Part shown: positions 35,841 to 48,300 of the stretch, in pieces | Layout of the letters: each line of letters starts with the position of its first letter | Numbering within the stretch: position 1 is the first letter of the stretch | Source: Brachionus manjavacas | Lineage: Eukaryota; Rotifera; Eurotatoria; Ploima; Brachionidae | NCBI GenBank assembly: GCA_019054805.1 | Contig: JAHQIY010000020.1 | Location: 868,001-932,000, forward strand | Length of the DNA: 64,000 nt | Reading direction: 5' to 3' | Made by a program: the position numbers and the translations under genes | The notes under the pieces: generated by a model | The model's database searches: none | Told to the model about the DNA's origin: nothing | The model's input: the letters and a program-made list of their open reading frames with translations, nothing else

Positions 35841-37905
35841 TTTAATAAAAAAAATAATTGTTTTAGGTTGTTGCCAAATCTATAGTGGGAAAATTCTCGT
35901 TTTGGAATTCGAGGATAATTAAGCCAACAGTCTACAATAAACCCACGGGTATGCCAAAATAATGCTTGAATGGTAAATAGCTCGGTTTTTTTCAACTAGA
36001 TAAATCATAAATCCAAACACTCGAGGGATATTCACAGGTCATTTAGATTACGATAAGAGCTTTGAAGTGTAGCATATTCAATAAATCTTCGAGGGTCAAT
36101 AGAATCGCAAATATTTCAAATATCACGTAATCATCATCTGAATTATTTTTATTGTTATTTGAGATTGATTAGGCAATATTTGTATTATCTAACGATCAAT
36201 TCGTTCGACTTGATCAAACATCATACAATCGAGTATGTTACATAATTATAATTACAAAACTCAATCAATCAATCAATCGTAATTATATACTTCAAAAAGA
36301 AAATATGCCCAAGTCTGCAAATCATAAAAAACATATTGTTTTTTATTAAAAGTAAAATATGAGTAATTAAAAAACGTATAATCAAATAATAAAAAAAAGC
36401 ATCGGCTGGATCTTCTCTGATCTCAACATGTGTCGGCTTTTGTTTCGATAAGTTCAAAATAAAAATAACATTTGCAGTCTTTATTAACTATAATAATTAA
36501 TGACCACTTTGTGTTCTTCTTTTTGTTTTCGATAAGTTCCTGTTTAGTTCTATTTTCTAACAATTTCTTCCGAATCTTCGAAAACGCTTCCTAATCTTGT
36601 TTTAATCAAAAGTGAAGATAACACATGCACAATGATTCTGCAGATAACAATACATTGAGTAAGCATTGGGTGCAAAATGTAAAGAAATCGATGATTAGAT
36701 AATGACTTCATCAACAATGCTATCTATACTCTTCACTTGTAATTACACACAACTTACTTGTCAACAAAAATTCAATTAACAAAGCCCTGCATCAGATCTG
36801 ATCGATAAGCTTGAAAAATTAAAAAAAAAATTTTTTTTAGACAGTATTCAAGGGGTTAATTAATGAACTGGATGATCTGGTCGAGATTAATTAAATTTTA
36901 TCAAATTTGATAAGAGCCAAAGTCCAGGAGCAAAGATTAGATTTGTTCAAATTATCTAATCCCCAAGATCAATATTTTATCAGATTTTGTAAGTTTATTT
37001 TGAAAAAGAATTAATGCCATTTGAGTTAATCTCGTGATTAGAGGATTTCAAGTGATTTATTAAATTCACGATTTTGTTGCCTAAGTGCTTCTAATTAATT
37101 GATTGCTCTGTTGGTTACTAGTCGAGTACTCGTATCAGCTTTCAGAATGGACTAAGAACAGTATTGAACAGATTATCTAGCATGTAATTCATGGACCACA
37201 TACTGGGACCAAATTGTGATACACTAATAGCTAAATGGATTCATTGAACAATTGATGGGCAAATATGTTTCAAATTTCGACCATCAAGTACTATTCACAC
37301 AATTGGAACTTGGAGTTTCATGTGTCTTTTAATTGACAAAAATATTGGTTCAGTTTTTAATCAAGCTGATTTTGAAACTTATTATTAAATTATTGATATT
37401 TGAATTTTTATTTCAATTCAATAAAAAAAAATTAAAAGAAAAACCTCTAAAAACAATAAACAAATCAGACTAAAAAATTGCTTTAATTTAAATATTTTAC
37501 CAATTTAACAAAAATTTTTGTTAAAGAATTAATTCCTTTTTTTTTAACAAAAAAAAAGCTTAAAATTAAAATTTACTTACAAAGATAAAATAGGAAATTT
37601 AATTGTTGAACAAAAATGTAAAAATAATTAAAATTTTTTTTTAACTTCATGAAAAAACTTCATAACTTTGTACTCGTTTTGATCTCTGAGGCAAAATCAT
37701 GATGAAAGTAAAAATAATTAATGATTTATTTTAGCCAAAATACAAATGCGCTTATCTTTTATATTAATTCACCAAAAAGTATTTCCTTTTTAATTGTGCC
37801 AATACATATTTTCTTCGATATTCACTACAAATTCTAAAAATAATTATTTTACATGTACTCAAAAAAAAAATTAAAAATTTGATTTAAAAATATAATCATG
37901 TTAGT
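35841..37905. other. Intergenic, partly GC-richer
   Basis: Positions about 35930-37360 are unique and less A/T-rich, with TCAATCAATCAATCAATC near 36262. No exon found. The rest is A/T-rich filler. Confidence 0.35.
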
Positions 37906-37907
37906 GA

Positions 37908-37955
37908 AGGGAAGGACTAAGTCTCCATTCCAACCGACCAAGGCTTAGTCTATAT
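37908..37955 (+). repeat. Copy of the dispersed motif
   Basis: GTGAAGGGAAGGACTAAGTC followed by TCCATTCCAACCGACCAAGG; near-identical to the 27637 copy in the core. Confidence 0.75.
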
Positions 37956-40900
37956 TATTTTTAAGATTAATAAATCTTTTTTAGATTTTATTTTCTCAGT
38001 CAATAATTTTTTTATATTCTATTTCTTTCTATAAATTAATTTGAAGAAAAAAATTATTTCAAAAAACTAATTTTGATAAGCAAAACATTTTTGCTAGTTA
38101 GAAAATTAAGAATTTCAAAAACATGTTTATTTTTTTTAAAATAAAATTAAGGATAAAATACAACTAATACAAAATAAAGAATTAATTACTATTCAATTTT
38201 TGTAGATAATGTTTTATTCCTCGATGCTTTTTCTTTCTTTTTTCTTAAGAATAATTAAATTTAAAATTAAATTACAGTGGTAAAATTTTGAAAAAAAGAT
38301 TTTTTTAAATAATTATTATTATCATTATTATTTATTCATAAAATTACGCCAGACTCGGCGGTGTTAAAAATAAAATAAAATTGAATACAAAGCAAGTTTT
38401 TTAATGTTTATATTTCCCTTTTTTTTAACTTTCAAAAATGCTTAAGAAATTAAAATAAAAATAAACTTTCTTTTTTTTTTTTACATAAATACCACAAAAG
38501 TTTTAATTTTAGATTAAATATTCAAATACTTAGATTAACAAAAAAAAATAATACCTTTTTTAAAAGTCTATTTTTAGGCTTATTTGAAGCGAACAGTAGT
38601 GGAATCTTACAGTAAAACCTTAAAAAACTTCTGGTCGTCAAATAAAAGAAATTTACAAAGAATTATCAGATTAAATTTTATAATTTTAGAACATTTTAAA
38701 TGCGAAATTCGGTTTCAGTGCAGAATTTACAGATTTTTAAATTTTAGATATTTTTTCAAATATTTAAATTTCTAAAAATTCAACGATATTCAATTGCTTA
38801 TTTAAAAATTTTGTGGCCGTGTCTAGATTTGACAAAAAATTTTTCTTTTTCCATAAGAATGACATTAATGACTCAATTAAGCATGTTTTGAAATGATTAA
38901 CATTCAAAATTTGTATTTTATTTATTTATTTGTAAATCGGTACTAAGGATGTTCCTTCAGAATAAAAGTATTGATTTGATTTTTATTTTTTAAATTTTTA
39001 ACTGTAAACACACATTGTCACTCATTTCTCTTGATTGTGAGTGTGATTGATACTCTCAAAACTTTTAAGAAAATCGCTTTCAAAAAAAAATGAGTGAAAA
39101 TTTTTAAAAATTTTACAAATTCAAAAATTCAAAAAAATATTAAAATTTGAAAAATCTTCCTAAACTTCATTAATATGTTTGAAACAATGATTCATAATTT
39201 TAGAAAATCAAACTAATTTGCGATTGTTTCAGACATTTTACTGAAATTTAGAAAGTTGTTTCCAAAGTTTAATATTTTATAGAGTTCTCACACTAGCTTC
39301 TTGGGTGCAAAGCATTTAAACTCACACCCAAAAGGCTTTTTTTGTTATAAAATGTCTGATTGAAAATAGATTTACATGAAAATAAAGAGATTTTCAAAAT
39401 TTGCTCAAATTATTTATTTTTTTCAGTGAACCCCTTGATAAAAAAATCTAAAAAAATTAACTGAATAAATAAGACAAAGTTTAAGTGAAATTAGACGAAT
39501 TTTGATGAAAAAAATTTTTGGCAGAATTTAATTAAAAACCGTTAATCACCAAGAAGGAATTTGAATTATTATACGGTCTATTGTTATGAATATGATTGAT
39601 TTCATTTTATTGAGATTAAAGACCGCTTGAAATTTAATTAAAAAAGCGGCCGGTGATCAAAGTGTTCAAACACCTTGAAAAAATTAATTCTCAAATAGAA
39701 AAAAAAATAAGCTATGAGTACTTAAATTATCATGATTATTAAATTTCATAAATAAGTAACGGCACTTTAAGAGTTTAATTTCACATGAGATCACGCGATG
39801 TGAACTATTATTCTTATTTCATTTCAAATCCCCACAGAATGCATTCAAATTGACGAAGGTAATTAAAAGATAAGTATATTTATTTTTAATTATTTTTTCC
39901 TTTATTTAAAAATATTTAAGTTATTTATTATTTGTATGCGAATGAATAGAAAATTCCTAAATGTTTACAGAACACGATTACAAACAAAACGAGATTTTAA
40001 TAACATTTTTGTTTATTTTATATTAATTAATAATTTTCTTTTACTATTTTAGTCTCACTTGCTCTCAAAAAATTGTAATATTTTCTGGGCACGAGCTCAC
40101 TAATCTCTTGGAAAACAGATATAAAAAATTAATGACGCATAAAGTTAATGTATGAGATTTTAACTACTTGAAAATTTAATCACTTGTAACGTGAGCTAAT
40201 ATTAATTAGTACATTTTTATTTACTTTGGGAGAAAAAGTCGAAATGCTTAATTTGTACTCTGTAAAAAGGTCGAACTTAATTAAATTTTTTTTTCTTAAT
40301 TTACTAAAACTGTAAACAATAAAATTGAATAAAAAAAATGCAAAATATACAACTTGAAAAATAATAGCTTCGAACCGACAGCAAAGTTCCAAATGCCAAT
40401 GAGTATTGTTTTTTAAATAAATAATATTTTAAAAAAATATCCTATATACTCTTTGATTTTTATTATTTATTTAAACATCTTTATTTATTCAAAGGTAAAT
40501 TAACAAGAGGTCTGAAAAAACGCAATCATCGCTCAAAATTGTCAAGAGTCTAGCTTCTAAATTATTTTTAGAATTTTTTTTTTACAAAAGAACATTTTTC
40601 ACCTTTTTTCTTTAAAATTTTAATTAAAAAATATAGTTTCAAAGAAATTCCCAATTTCAATAATAATAATTTCCACATTCAAAAATCAGAAAATATTTTG
40701 TAATAAAATGGGATGTTTAATAAAGATTGAATAAGTTTGATTAAGCATAAAAAAGGGTTATTTAAGAAGATAAAATTAAATTACATTACTTACCCTAAAT
40801 ATCCATTCTGGTACAGCCAAAAAGCTTACCAAATATTTTTGTTCCTAAGAGAATACACTTTTAAATGAAGCTGAACACCTAATCCACAAACAAAACCAAG

Positions 40901-41420
40901 ATGACTTAAACAAATGATTCAACTTTGCCCATTCATCTAATTATACGCTTTTTGAAAAATTCTAACATCCTGAATTGGTTTAATAAACTTGACCAAAAAT
41001 TAAAACAGAAAGTTTAGTTTTCAAATCAATTTTCCTGTTGAATCAAGATCACAAATTTCCAAATAATTAAAATAAAATAAAATGTAACTTTTAAAATTTT
41101 TTTAAAGTTATTTTTAGATTTTTTTTTAAACTTAAACTAATTTAATTTAATTTATTCTAATTTAAACATTATTAATATTGATAAAATAAATTTGTATATG
41201 TTTATTTTTATTGTATTAAAAATTAAAAAAAAAATTAAACTATCAATATCTCACCAGACTATTTTAAATATTTAATTAAAATAAAAATTAAAAAACAATT
41301 AAAATTTACTTTAATTTTGTTTAAATTTATTAAAATTTAATAATCAATTTAAAAAGATTTTTAAATTTTCTATCAATTTCGAATTTGAATAATTCTTAAT
41401 TGAAAATTTAATGCTTTCTA
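37956..41420. other. Intergenic with small inverted-repeat elements
   Basis: No gene seen. At 38340-38365 (minus strand) lies another copy of the CGCCGAGTCTGGCG hairpin followed by TAATTTTATGAATAAATAATAA. At about 39230-39359 the ends CAGACATTTTA and TAAAATGTCTG are inverted, with an inner AGCTTCTTGGGTG / CACCCAAAAGGCT pair: perhaps a 130-bp MITE. Confidence 0.4.
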
Positions 41421-41424
41421 CTGA

Positions 41425-41589
41425 AAAATGTTACAACCTGTAACAAGTTTGTTAAACCTTAAGACAGAATCGTTAAAATGCCGCGCAAACTTAAGCATTT
41501 TGCAGATTAAAAAAAGATCTGAATAAAGTCAGCTTTGCACAGTTATTGCAGACCAAGTGTAACAAACTTGTTACAGGTTGTAACATTTT
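41425..41589. mobile_element. Short element with 30-bp perfect inverted ends
   Basis: The first 30 bases (41425-41454, AAAATGTTACAACCTGTAAC...) and the last 30 (41560-41589) are perfect complements. Each arm is itself partly palindromic (GTTACA...TGTAAC), and the interior has a second inverted pair (AAAATGC/GCATTTT). No coding capacity and no clear target duplication. A MITE is the simplest reading. Confidence 0.7.
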
Positions 41590-42940
41590 GCAGAACCAGT
41601 TTATTTAATTCCATTCAAAATTTATTAGCAAAGAGTCGAATTGTGACGAACTTCACAACCACCCAAATATATCTTGGTACCTTCTAAGAAAAAAAGTATT
41701 TATTTTTTAAAAATTATCAAAATCGTTTAATTAATTAAGTTTTGAAATTTTAAATGATCGTTTTGATCTTAAAATCTAAAACTTAAATTTGCCTATTGAA
41801 AAGATTTGTTTTTTCATTATTAAAAAGATTTTGAAATTCGACTTGAAAATTGTTAAACTAATAAAAAAATCCTTTTTATTTTGAAATTTTCATCTTATAT
41901 TTGAATACTAAGCATTAATTATTTTAAATTTACTTAACTAAAAAAATTTCTTGGATAATTTCATGTTATTAATAATTGATAATTAATTTCGATGATCTTC
42001 AATTGTATTTTTTAACTTATTCCACAGATTATAAACAGTTTATTTTTAATTAGTCTAAAAAATTGACAAATTTTGCTGTTCCTCCTAATTTTAGACCAAA
42101 ACTATATCTTTGGATAAACGATTTGAATTCAAAATTTTGTCTCTTTTATTAAACACTTGTTTCTTAACGGTATTCTGAATTTCAGTTTTTTAATTGTTCA
42201 AAAAGAAAATATTTTTGTTTAACTTTTTCATCATACTATCTTAACCATCATTCATCTTCACACTCATCTTTATTTAGATGAACCAGAATCAATATCATCA
42301 CAGTGCTTTAGTACATATTATTGTCTTAGAATTCCATGATTTTTTTTGATTTTTTTAATTCCTAGGTTAATCAACAGTGCCTATGTCTCAAGAGACTGAT
42401 TAACACTTTATTTATTTAAATTCAATAAAAATAATTAAATTAGAAATAAAAAAATTCTATTTAAAAATTATTCAATTTATAAAAAAAATATTGATGATGA
42501 CACCGATTTCTATTAAAAAAAAGAAAAGTATCTCATGCTTCATGACGTCGATTTTCTTAGCTTCAGATAGGCACAATTGAATATAATGTCATTTTTAAAA
42601 CCACAAGTTATCTAAATATAATATTTTTACAGAAAAATTCTTAATTTGAATTTAAATATTTAAAAATTCTAATATTAAACAAAAAATTTGGCTAGTATTT
42701 AGTCGGGCATTAATCAATAAAATTGGATATCAAGCCAAAATTCTCTTTCAAATTTACTCTTTTCATTTTTGTTAGGTGAAATAAAATCAATTGAGTAAAA
42801 CAAAAAAAAATTTAAAAATTTATTATTTAATCTTAATCTTGGTGAATAAATAAAACATTTAACAATACTGATAATGATCAAAAAGTATATCAAAGGAATG
42901 GTCAAAATGAACCAAATATGATAGAGGCGTAGGTTCAAAA
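41590..42940. other. Intergenic, no gene seen
   Basis: A/T-rich, no exon supported on either strand. Confidence 0.45.
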
Positions 42941-42954
42941 GTACCTTATCGATT

Positions 42955-43059
42955 CAAAAAGAAGTAAATCTTCCATTAATAGCTAAATCAGTTCCCATCG
43001 GACAAAAAAGAAAGAGAGGCAGACCAAAATTAGCAAAAAAAGCATTTGTTAGAGAATAA
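42955..43059 (+). pseudogene. Transposon-type protein tail with AT-hook
   Basis: A 33-codon open stretch ends NLPLIAKSVPIGQKRKRGRP, then KLAKKAFVRE and stop. The KRKRGRPK core is an AT-hook, and this arrangement (SVP-x-G-x-KRKRGRPKK near the stop) is familiar at the C-terminus of transposon-encoded proteins. No upstream coding region remains, so it is an isolated remnant. The family call is an inference. Confidence 0.35.
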
Positions 43060-43637
43060 TTATTTAATGATTTTTTTGGATTATTTTTGTATTTATTAAT
43101 ATTTTTAATAATTTTTCTAATACTCATTAATAATTTTTATGTACTCTATTTTAATTTCTTTTTACAATATATACCCAAAAAAATCTTATTTTAGCATACA
43201 AATAATTAATTTAAATACCCATTTAATGAAAATCAAAAAATTTTGTTAAAAAAAATAGATATTTATAACTTTAAGTGCCAGAAAACTTAAAAATGAATAT
43301 CAAATTTTGAAAATCATGTTAAATAATCATGTATATTGATCTTCATTATCAAAAACAATTAAAACTTAAGAGACTTAATGCCAAGTTAAATGATTAATTG
43401 AACATATTTTATGAACATTTTCGAATATGCTCTAAATTTTAATTTCAAAAACGTGAATGCTTAAAACTGAAAAATTTTGATCTATTTTTTTTAAATCACA
43501 GTGGCATAGTTAAAAAATGACCTTCCAGTAATTGTTGTCTTAGAAACTTGGAAGATAAAGACAAAAAAATCTTACTTTTGTTTAATTTTTTTAAAAATTG
43601 AAAAAAAAATTTTTGAATAATTTTTTCCTTAAAAAAA

Positions 43638-46322
43638 ATGTCAAAATCCCGTTTAAATGAACACCCTGAAAAAGATCTTGCTCCGATTCAAAATGTGCCT
43701 ATTTCCCAAAATAACCATCATCGAGCATACAGCGCTCAACCAACTTCTTTCTCCAACTTAAATTCACATGGCTATTCATTGAATAGAGAAGCATTTTATT
43801 CCAGTTTTCCCGAGACAAGCCGACTTATGTCTCAGTTAAATCCTCAAATAGCACCGTACAACTATGAACGTATGACAAGCACCATGAACCAAATGAATAT
43901 CAATGACAAACTCTACAATCCATCTGTTTCCACAATCGGCAATCAATCGTCAGAGTTCATAAGTGAAACAAACTTAAGAAGAGACAACGAGATGGATCGC
44001 TTAAGAATGAGACTTCTCTTGCTGGAACAACAACAAGCTACCCAAAGCAATATGAACATATCGGATCCAGTCGAGATGAGATACAAAAATTTCGAAATAG
44101 AGGCTGCTTATCTGAGAAATCATTTCACTTCCTACAATAATACCAAAGCAACAATTAGTGAATTGGAACACTTGTTAAAGTACGTACTTTAGTCTTGTAT
44201 TACTAGAAATAAAAGAAAAATATTTTTTTTGTCAGTCAGAGAGAATTCGAAATTCAAGAATTGAAGAGGAAATTAGCAGAAGAGAGCCAAAAAATGGACC
44301 GAGAAATGGTTCAATGCAAGCACTTGGCCAGCATCAATGAAGAGCAGCTTGCGATGGAAAAAAATAAGTCAAACACACTTCAAAAAGAAATAGATAAATT
44401 AAATTCAAAATTGAACGAGTGCAATAGATACATTTCAGAGCTGCCAACTAAGGATGAACTGAAACAAAACGAGGATCAATTTTCAGAATTAAAATCGGAA
44501 AATGAAGCCATGAGACAAAGACTGGTCGACTATGAGAAAAGGCACAGCAAAGCTAAGCAGTTTATTCGGGATAAAAATTTTGAGTTGGCTGACTTCAAAG
44601 ACAAAGTAGAAAAATTGGAACTGGAAAAAGAAAAATTACATCTAGAATTTCGAAACTACAAGATCGAAACTCAATCGGTAGGCGAGCTGATGGACCGATG
44701 CAAAGAAAACGCCAATCTAAAGGCCGAACTGGAAATATCTCATAAATTTATTGGAAACTTACAAGAAAAGCTAAGTTCCATTGAGCTAAAATATAAGGAA
44801 GAAATTTCGGAATTGAATAGTTGCTTGGAAGACAGAGAAAATGCTTTTTCCAGATTAAAAAAAGAAGCTGACCTAAAAGATAGACAAATACTTGAAATGA
44901 AGAACGAAATTAAAGAGTTAAACTGCCAAAGGAAAAGCATAGGAGAAGAGAATGGCAGACTAGTCGAAAAAATAACTTCTCTTGAAACAGCATTAAGTTC
45001 AGATGCATTAAAACTAATGAAAATGCTTTTCAAAGAGCTTAATCTAGCAATTAAAGATTTGAATTTGATAGTCACCAACTCTATTGATATTTATCATGGA
45101 AATCAAGTGGATATTTGCAGCCTGCTCGGAACAGCTAAACAATGCTCAGGTAATTTAATATTGAAGTTCCAGAAAATCTAAACTAAAGTGCTATCTGAAT
45201 TTCGGATTTTTTACTCTTTTGAAACCATACATCTCATTTTTTTTGGGAGCCTCTTAAAAAAATTTTAAAAAAAGTCCATTAAAATCATGTACACAATTTT
45301 AAAGTTCCATACCAAAAATTTATTAAAAAAGTCATAAATATTAAAAACAAACACAAATAAAAATAAAAAAACTTTTTTTTTAAATTTCACCACACATTTA
45401 TTAGAATCTACACAAATATTAAAAATGAAAATTTTAAATGAGTATTTTTTTTTAAACTATAAAAAAATATTAAACCAAAAACGAAATAATAACTAATTTT
45501 TTTGGACTAGTCTATTTATAAGTATCTTCTTTTAATCATTTTACTTCCACAAAGAATATTATCAAACTTAAGATCTTTAATAAGTCTCTGAAATTCATCT
45601 ATGGACTCACAATCTTGTAAATAATTTAATTTCTAGTTTTGTTCATTACCAAAGTTTCACCATCTTCTACTGTGTCATTGAAATTTAAATTTTCTAGTCA
45701 TAAATGAGAGCTTGTTACTCCTTCAGAATAAATTTAAAAAAATTAGAAAAATAAAAATTAAAAGGTAAAAAAAGTTTTAAAAACAATTTATTTAAATAGC
45801 TAGGGGTTTTACACTATGAGTTGTATTTTTATTTAAAAAAAGTGTGTGACAAAAAAAAACATGTTTTTTCACTTGAATGGAATGTAATCCCAGGGATCAC
45901 TTAAGACAAAACTTTTTTATTTTTATATAAACCAGAAAAATTTCCAAACAAATCGATGGTTTTATTTAATGAATTTTTATTTTTGAGCCTCCCAAAAAAA
46001 TTGAAATTTAGGGTTTCAAAAGACGGGGTCTACGAATTCCAAGTCTAAAAATTAGAAATTCAGATAGCACTTAAATTTTGAATTTCTGGAACTTTACTAA
46101 TAAAAAAATAAAAACATTACTAAAAATATTCCAAAAATAAAAGCAGAAACGTTCAGTTTTGACAAAAATGAAACAATTCTAAACACTGTAAATAATGAAT
46201 ACCTAAATGAAAAAATACAAAATGTTAAAGAAATCAGAAAAAAATTAGAAAATGTAAAACAAATGATTACCAGTGAATATGCTGAGAAAATTGGAAACAA
46301 TATAAGCTGTATGATGCAATAA
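43638..46322 (+). CDS. Coiled-coil centrosomal protein, CEP85-like
   Basis: Three exons: 43638-44179, 44236-45149 and 46144-46322; 544 residues, phases consistent. Residues 1-110 are polar and disordered (Asn/Gln/Ser). Residues about 115-480 are predominantly charged, heptad-like coiled coil (LRMRLLLLEQQQ, ELKSENEAMRQRLVDYEKRH, LKKEADLKDRQILEMKNEIK). The last exon gives VKEIRKKLENVKQMITSEYA then EKIGNNISCMMQ at the very end. This resembles the terminal motif of CEP85/CEP85L, which ends in a short helix with YA-x-x-x-x-x-N-C-x-x-Q; those proteins act at centrosomes with STIL/PLK4 and NEK2. Generic coiled coils attract false matches, so the family call is moderate. Intron 2 (994 bp) is almost entirely a TIR element, and its acceptor lacks a pyrimidine tract. 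Confidence 0.7.
45164..46094. mobile_element. TIR element filling CEP85-like intron 2
   Basis: The ends are inverted repeats about 100 bp long: the left reads AAGTTCCAGAAA...AGTGCTATCTGAATTTC...TTTTGAAACC...TTTGGGAGCCTC, and the complement of the right end reads the same with some mismatches. It starts 14 bp after the donor and stops 49 bp before the acceptor. No transposase is encoded in the 931 bp. No certain target duplication is visible. Confidence 0.75.
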
Positions 46323-46618
46323 GACAATAAAACCATTTTTTTTATTAATTTTTTTTCTAATAATAATTAATGACCTAATTAAATAAAAGCTCGAAAAAAG
46401 TTAAATTATTAAAAGGTAAAAATTAAAATAGAATTAATAAAAATTAGTTTTAAAATTAAAAAACATAAAACTAAACTATACGAATTGTTTATTAAAAAAT
46501 TTAGTTTAATTTTATATAATTTTTTTCAGGAAGTCGATGATTAGAAATTTTTCGGCCGGTTAATAATTTAATATGCATAAAGTGATATTAATTAAATGTT
46601 TAACTTATATATTTTTTT
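46323..46618. other. Spacer, no gene seen
   Basis: A/T-rich DNA between the CEP85-like gene and a LINE remnant. Confidence 0.4.
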
Positions 46619-46624
46619 TTAAAA

Positions 46625-47240
46625 TGATAAGATATTAATAACTATAGGGTTATGTCTGTCTTGTATCCGATTTCGAAAATATTTGAAAAATTTTTGGCGA
46701 ACCAGATTAGCATCTATTTGAGTCAAACAGTATTTTTTTAATGTCCAGCATGGTTTTAGAGTTGGACATTCCTGCCAAATGGCTGTTCTTGAATACCTTA
46801 GTGATTTAAATTTTGCTAGAGAGAATAAATTAACTCCTCTTTCTCTATTTATTGACTTAAAGAAAGCCTTTGATGTGATAGATTCTAATCTTCTTCTTTT
46901 CAAATTGTTCAAATTGTTGAGAAGAGAACATAGTTCACTAAAGCTGTCAAAGAAATCAGTCTTTTAGATTTTAATTATTGATCATAATCTTAATTTCTCT
47001 AAGCTTGCAGCATGTCTCTTGATGTAAATAAGAGGCTGTTTAGTTTAAAAAGACCCTTTTTTCTGTCAACTAATGTCAAAGTACAGTTTTTCAAAGCATT
47101 TATTCTAAATTATTTTTAAAGGTATTACTATTTTTGTAGTTTTTTTGTTACTTTTTTTAAATAGAAATTTGTTTTATAAATCTAATAAAAGTATGATGGG
47201 GGCCCTTTTTATTATTCCCTAAGATATTCTTTTTATTCTT
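46625..47240 (+). mobile_element. Broken LINE reverse transcriptase
   Basis: Plus strand about 46635-46740 encodes NNYRVMSVLYPISKIFEKFL (RT domain block 1), then a frameshift, then about 46745-46925 VQHGFRVGHSCQMAVLEYL and LSLFIDLKKAFDVIDSNLLL, the fingers/palm region with the FIDLKKAFD motif that includes the first catalytic Asp. After a deletion that removed the second catalytic block, IDHNLNFSKLA ... VNKRLFSLKRPFFLSTNVK (about 46975-47100) represents the thumb. Several stops and frameshifts: a dead copy of a jockey/CR1/RTE-like element. Confidence 0.75.
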
Positions 47241-48020
47241 TAACAAATATAAAAGTTAAAGATTTTTGTTTTAAAACAATAAAAATTAAATATTCTTTAT
47301 TTGATGTAATCCATTTAATTTCAATAATTAAAACAATAATAAAAAAAGAAATTAAATGGGAAAGAAAAAAATGAATTTATATGTATGAATAAAAGATAAA
47401 AATTCAAAAATGAGGACTTAGAAAAGATCGAATATTGATAGAAACAGTACTGAATGCTAAGTTTTTTTGTTTTTTTTTTCTGACATAATAAGACTTTTTT
47501 TGATTTTAATGCTTAAAAAAATTCAAAATTCCAAAAATTCCAAAAATAAAATTACTTTTCATTAATTTGAAATGACAAAATTCAGCTTTATAAACTTTGA
47601 TAATGAAGACACATGAAAAAATATAAATTTCAATAAATTTAAAAAATATTAAATAATTTTATTATCAAGGAAGTATTAATAATTATTTTAAAAAAATTAA
47701 TAATTATTTAAATAATAATTTTTTAAAATTTATTTATTTTTTTGTCTTTATGATAAATGAAATCTGTAGTGAAAAATTCATTTCTTTATTAAGAATTTAA
47801 ATTTTGTAATAGAATTTTTGTATTAAAATTCACAATACCGAAGACAAATTTGTAAAAAAATTGGATATTTCACATAAATTTAAAATTTAAAATGATCTTT
47901 TTTAAATAGATTTTTTGGCATAATTAATTATTTAAAAATAAATAATTTTCAAAATTCTTATAATTTACAGTCTTTAATTCTTTCTTATTTTTTATTCGCA
48001 TCTTCAAATTTAATTTATTT
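47241..48020. other. Intergenic, no gene seen
   Basis: A/T-rich; no exon supported. Confidence 0.45.
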
Positions 48021-48300
48021 AATTAATTTGAATTTATTTAAAAAATTACGCCTGACTCGGCGATGACAAAAAATTTTTTTAGAATATTGTATTGTATTCA
48101 AAGAAATATTGTGATATATTTCTATACTCAAATTTTACACAATTTCCACTATTAAAATCAAAAAATTCTTTTGTTGGTTTATTTATTTTTCCACGGTTGA
48201 TTAATTGCGAAATGCAGGCCCAGATCGACGTCATAGGAAAGAGGTCCACTGCACTCATTACAAGTACCTCTTAATTTACCGGGTCTGCTCCTGGAGGACA
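48020..48300 (-). repeat. Second copy of the retroelement-like repeat with 3' hairpin
   Basis: On the minus strand the order is GAGGTACTTGTAATGAGTGC, GGACCTCTTTCCTATGACG, then CATCGCCGAGTCAGGCG and TAATTTTTTAAATAAATT. It matches the plus-strand copy at 35240-35490 in head and tail, while the middle differs in length. Confidence 0.5.

Noticed and set aside
46097..46336. 79-codon minus-strand frame rich in Phe and Leu
   Set aside because: It is antisense to the last exon of the CEP85-like gene, which has matching phase and a family-like C-terminus.
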